NCBI GenBank assembly: GCA_002170005.2
Contig: NHGT02000002.1
Coordinates: forward strand, 59,666 to 65,814
Length of the DNA: 6,149 nucleotides
Direction of reading: 5' to 3'
Source: a bacterium TMED144
Lineage (GTDB): Bacteria > Fidelibacterota > Marinisomatia > Marinisomatales > TCS55
Under the pieces are notes generated by a model, which was not told the DNA's origin, ran no database searches, and was given only the letters and a program-made list of their open reading frames with translations. A program made the position numbers and the translations under genes. This document shows positions 5,151 through 6,149 of the stretch, in pieces; positions within the stretch are counted from its first letter, which is position 1; each line of letters starts with the position of its first letter.

Positions 5151-6149
5151 ATGATATCTTCTATTTTACCAGCCTTATTGCTTATTGGAGCAGTTGTATT
5201 TATTCATGAGTTGGGACATTACCTAGCTGCCCGTTCAATTGGAGTAAAGGTTGAAAAGTTTTCTGTTTGTTTTGGGCCACGAATTTTTGCATTTACTTCA
5301 GTTAAAGATGGTTGGGATTTTAAATTATTTTTTTATAGAAAAAATGAAGAAGGGAAAATAGCATGGGACCCTATTTTTTCTAAATTCTTTAGTCAAAGTG
5401 GCAGAAAAGGTTCAAAAACCGAATACTGCCTATCTTTAATTCCTTTGGGGGGTTATGTAAAAGTAGCAGGTATGCTAGATGAGAGCTTAGATACAAAAAT
5501 AAGCAATAAATCATACGAGCTTATGAGTAAATCCAGACCTAAGCAAGTTTGGTTCATGAGCGCTGGAGTAATAATGAATGCGATCTTAGCATTTGTTATA
5601 TTTACTGGATTAACACTTCAAAACGGGAAACCAGTGCCTATTGAAGGTGCAATGATCGTTGGAGATGTTATGGAAGACTATCCAGCATCATTAGCAGGAA
5701 TTCAAAAGGATGATCAGATTATTGCTATCGAAAACCTTCAAATCAATTCTATTCAAGACATGCAAAATGCGTTGAAGGGCAAAATGGATAAACCTATCAC
5801 TGTGACTTACATTAGAGATTCAGAGACATTCAATAAGGTGATTAGCCCCAAAAGTCACATAGATCCCCAATCAGGAGAAACTAAAGCGATACTAGGGATT
5901 AGCCAAGCTGTTGAAATTGTACCAGCATCACTTTACGAAAGTATTCAGACAGGATATGAAAGAACAGTATTCGGGTTTAGCCTTGTAACCTTGTCGATCA
6001 AGATGCTTGCCTCTGGAGAAGCCTCCTTAAAGGAGTTAGGTGGACCATTAATGATTGGTGGTTTAGCTGCTCAAACTGCTAAGCAGGGATGGTCTCCCTA
6101 TCTTAGTCTAATGGCATTAATTAGTTGTAATTTAGCTTTTTTGAATATA
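5151..6149 (+). CDS. rseP: RseP-type M50 site-2 metalloprotease, 3' end cut off by the window
   Basis: The frame is open for 333 residues to the last base. RseP is an inner-membrane zinc protease that cleaves transmembrane segments after a first cut by another protease, classically anti-sigma factor RseA in envelope stress; it also clears signal-peptide remnants. The first transmembrane helix holds the HELGH zinc motif (His19, Glu20, His23). FSVCFGPR at 37-44 and IPLGGYVKVAGM at 97-108 form the membrane-associated beta-hairpin. Between them lie about 36 extra residues relative to E. coli, rich in Trp and Phe. A second helix at about 133-156 (SAGVIMNAILAF) is followed by one PDZ domain (about 166-231). 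Then comes LGGPLMIGG at 296-304. The window ends in NLAFLNI, just before the expected LDGG motif with the third zinc ligand. Only one PDZ is seen, as in Bacillus RasP, against two in E. coli. ATG 5151 lies 14 bases after dxr and places HELGH at the usual distance from the N terminus. Confidence 0.95.
   Translation, partial: MISSILPALLLIGAVVFIHELGHYLAARSIGVKVEKFSVCFGPRIFAFTSVKDGWDFKLFFYRKNEEGKIAWDPIFSKFFSQSGRKGSKTEYCLSLIPLGGYVKVAGMLDESLDTKISNKSYELMSKSRPKQVWFMSAGVIMNAILAFVIFTGLTLQNGKPVPIEGAMIVGDVMEDYPASLAGIQKDDQIIAIENLQINSIQDMQNALKGKMDKPITVTYIRDSETFNKVISPKSHIDPQSGETKAILGISQAVEIVPASLYESIQTGYERTVFGFSLVTLSIKMLASGEASLKELGGPLMIGGLAAQTAKQGWSPYLSLMALISCNLAFLNI

Noticed and set aside
5146..5154. ATG at 5146 as the rseP start
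   Set aside because: It is in a different frame and reaches TGA after two codons (ATG ATA TGA); ATG 5151 opens the M50 frame.
6023..6035. Inverted repeat CTCCTTAAAGGAG that could look like a terminator stem or an internal ribosome site
   Set aside because: It is inside conserved RseP coding sequence, has 6-base arms with only one base between them (too small a loop) and no T-run, and no start codon follows at a useful distance.

Overview
This is a single-strand, densely packed run of envelope and isoprenoid housekeeping genes. It most likely comes from an AT-rich (roughly two-thirds A+T by eye) Gram-negative bacterium of the FCB group. The clearest taxonomic marker is the fusion of LpxC to FabZ in one polypeptide, which is usual in Bacteroidetes, Chlorobi/Ignavibacteria and Marinimicrobia and absent from Proteobacteria. 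Other pointers are near-absent Shine-Dalgarno sequences and a secreted protein whose signal peptide ends in Ser-Gln. A marine Marinimicrobia (SAR406)-like or Bacteroidetes-like genome fits best. The exact phylum is an inference.

Layout, all on the + strand: the last 26 codons of an OmpH/Skp-like periplasmic chaperone (1-81); lpxD (110-1117); lpxC-fabZ fusion (1117-2526); lpxA (about 2528-3298, with no ATG/GTG/TTG at the homology-supported start); an unrecognised exported, probably outer-membrane, protein (3308-3982); dxr (3979-5136); and the first 333 codons of an RseP-type M50 site-2 protease (5151 to the window end). Gaps are 28, -1, 1, 9, -4 and 14 bases. There is no gene-free stretch above 30 bases, and I see no terminator, obvious internal promoter, RNA gene, mobile element or CRISPR. 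One polycistronic unit is the simplest reading.

The genes fit together functionally. LpxA, LpxC and LpxD carry out the first three dedicated steps of lipid A synthesis, and FabZ consumes the same 3-hydroxyacyl-ACP pool that LpxA and LpxD use. Skp escorts outer-membrane proteins and RseP cleaves membrane proteins, classically in envelope stress. Dxr supplies the MEP pathway for isoprenoids, including the undecaprenyl carrier. The same set occurs in E. coli as dxr-rseP-bamA-skp-lpxD-fabZ-lpxA, but here the dxr-rseP block follows lpxA instead of preceding skp.

I did not find a novel defence or mobile system. The points worth a second look are: a TTTAAA hexamer placed 5-8 bases before five of six start codons; the apparent ATT start of lpxA; the unrecognised beta-barrel-like gene coupled to dxr; and a roughly 36-residue aromatic-rich insertion near the RseP active-site membrane hairpin.
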